Assembly (NCBI GenBank): GCA_030146505.1
Contig: JASLCO010000322.1
Location: forward strand, 1 to 5,175
DNA: 5,175 nucleotides
Direction: 5' to 3'
Source: Moraxellaceae bacterium
GTDB taxonomy: Bacteria; Pseudomonadota; Gammaproteobacteria; Pseudomonadales; Moraxellaceae
Shown here: positions 4,865 to 5,175 of the stretch, one piece after another
Layout: each line of letters opens with the position of its first letter
Position numbering within the stretch: the first letter of the stretch is position 1
Program-made: the position numbers and the translations under genes
The notes under the pieces: model-generated
Told to the model about the DNA's origin: nothing
Seen by the model: the letters and a program-made list of their open reading frames with translations, nothing else
Database searches by the model: none

Positions 4865-5175
4865 ATGGTTAACGACTCCCGCCAGGCCCGGATTCTCAAG
4901 TCCGGCCACTTCTGCCTGCTTTGCCAGGCCGGCAGCGGCCATCGGGCGCTCTGCCCGGCCTGCCTGCAGGATCTGCCCTGGAACATCCAGCCTTGTCCCC
5001 GCTGCGCCCTGCCGGCCAGCCCCGCCACCGCAACAGGAGCCCACCTCTGCGCCGCCTGCGCCACGCAGCCACCACCGCAAAGCGCCACCACTGCCCCGCT
5101 GCGCTACGAGTTTCCCGCGGACCACCTGATTGCCGGCCTCAAATACCACCGCCATCTGGAAAGCGCACCGCTGCT
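4865..5175 (+). CDS. comF: ComF family protein, N-terminal part (truncated by window end)
   Basis: The first 103 codons of a ComF/GntX-type protein, read from ATG at 4865; the frame stays open to the window edge. It shows two Cys4 zinc-binding sets, Cys17-x2-Cys20 with Cys30-x2-Cys33, and Cys44-x2-Cys47 with Cys62-x2-Cys65. These are followed by the family's linker LRYEFPADHLIAGLKYHRHL (80-99) that leads into the phosphoribosyltransferase-like domain, which lies outside the window. In naturally competent bacteria ComF acts in processing incoming single-stranded DNA; its role in other bacteria is less clear. The start has AAGGA five bases upstream. An in-frame ATG at 4838 would add nine residues (MSRQPARTL) but has a poorer ribosome site. 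It is divergent from bioB, a neighbour pair known from pseudomonads, and has no evident role in biotin synthesis. Confidence 0.88.
   Translation, partial: MVNDSRQARILKSGHFCLLCQAGSGHRALCPACLQDLPWNIQPCPRCALPASPATATGAHLCAACATQPPPQSATTAPLRYEFPADHLIAGLKYHRHLESAPL

Noticed and set aside
4694..5155. N-terminal extension of the bioB frame by 154 codons
   Set aside because: It is antisense and codon-aligned to comF, so it is open for the same compositional reason. BioB proteins start near MTASLQ, and the ATG at 4693 has a ribosome site.

Overview
This window holds most of a bacterial biotin-synthesis operon. Reading leftwards on the minus strand in transcription order it is bioB, bioF, bioH, bioC, bioD. 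The first 311 bases of a divergently transcribed comF-family gene run off the right edge. The base composition is moderately GC-rich. The BioB, BioF, BioH, BioC and BioD proteins resemble those of gammaproteobacteria, and the order comF<>bioB-bioF-bioH-bioC-bioD is the one I know from Pseudomonas and relatives. A REP doublet of the GTAG type found in pseudomonads and xanthomonads lies inside the operon. I therefore place the source in the Gammaproteobacteria, Pseudomonas-like in operon structure, and cannot name a genus.

Layout from left to right: 1-79 is the region downstream of bioD and contains an imperfect inverted repeat built from 8-base units. bioD is at 80-754, followed by a 27-base gap, then bioC at 782-1546. 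bioC overlaps bioH (1543-2325) by ATGA, and bioH overlaps bioF (2322-3506) by ATGA. The 89-base gap between bioF and bioB is almost filled by a perfect 23-bp inverted repeat (a REPIN, 3517-3586). bioB is at 3596-4693. A 171-base divergent control region (4694-4864) follows, with several GTTGACG boxes and a short perfect palindrome. The partial comF gene starts at 4865. No stretch of more than 300 bases lacks a gene.

Together the genes cover nearly the whole pathway. BioC methylates a malonyl thioester so that fatty-acid synthesis can extend it. BioH cleaves the methyl ester of pimeloyl-ACP. BioF condenses pimeloyl-ACP with alanine to give KAPA, BioD closes the ureido ring of dethiobiotin, and BioB inserts sulfur to give biotin. 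Only bioA (KAPA to DAPA) is absent, and it must be encoded elsewhere if the pathway works.

The genes themselves are ordinary and appear intact, with all expected catalytic residues. The more interesting signals lie between them. The REPIN abuts the bioF Shine-Dalgarno and offers two mutually exclusive RNA folds. A second hairpin covers the bioH Shine-Dalgarno. A degenerate inverted repeat upstream of bioB has the spacing of a BirA biotin operator. I saw no wholly new system.
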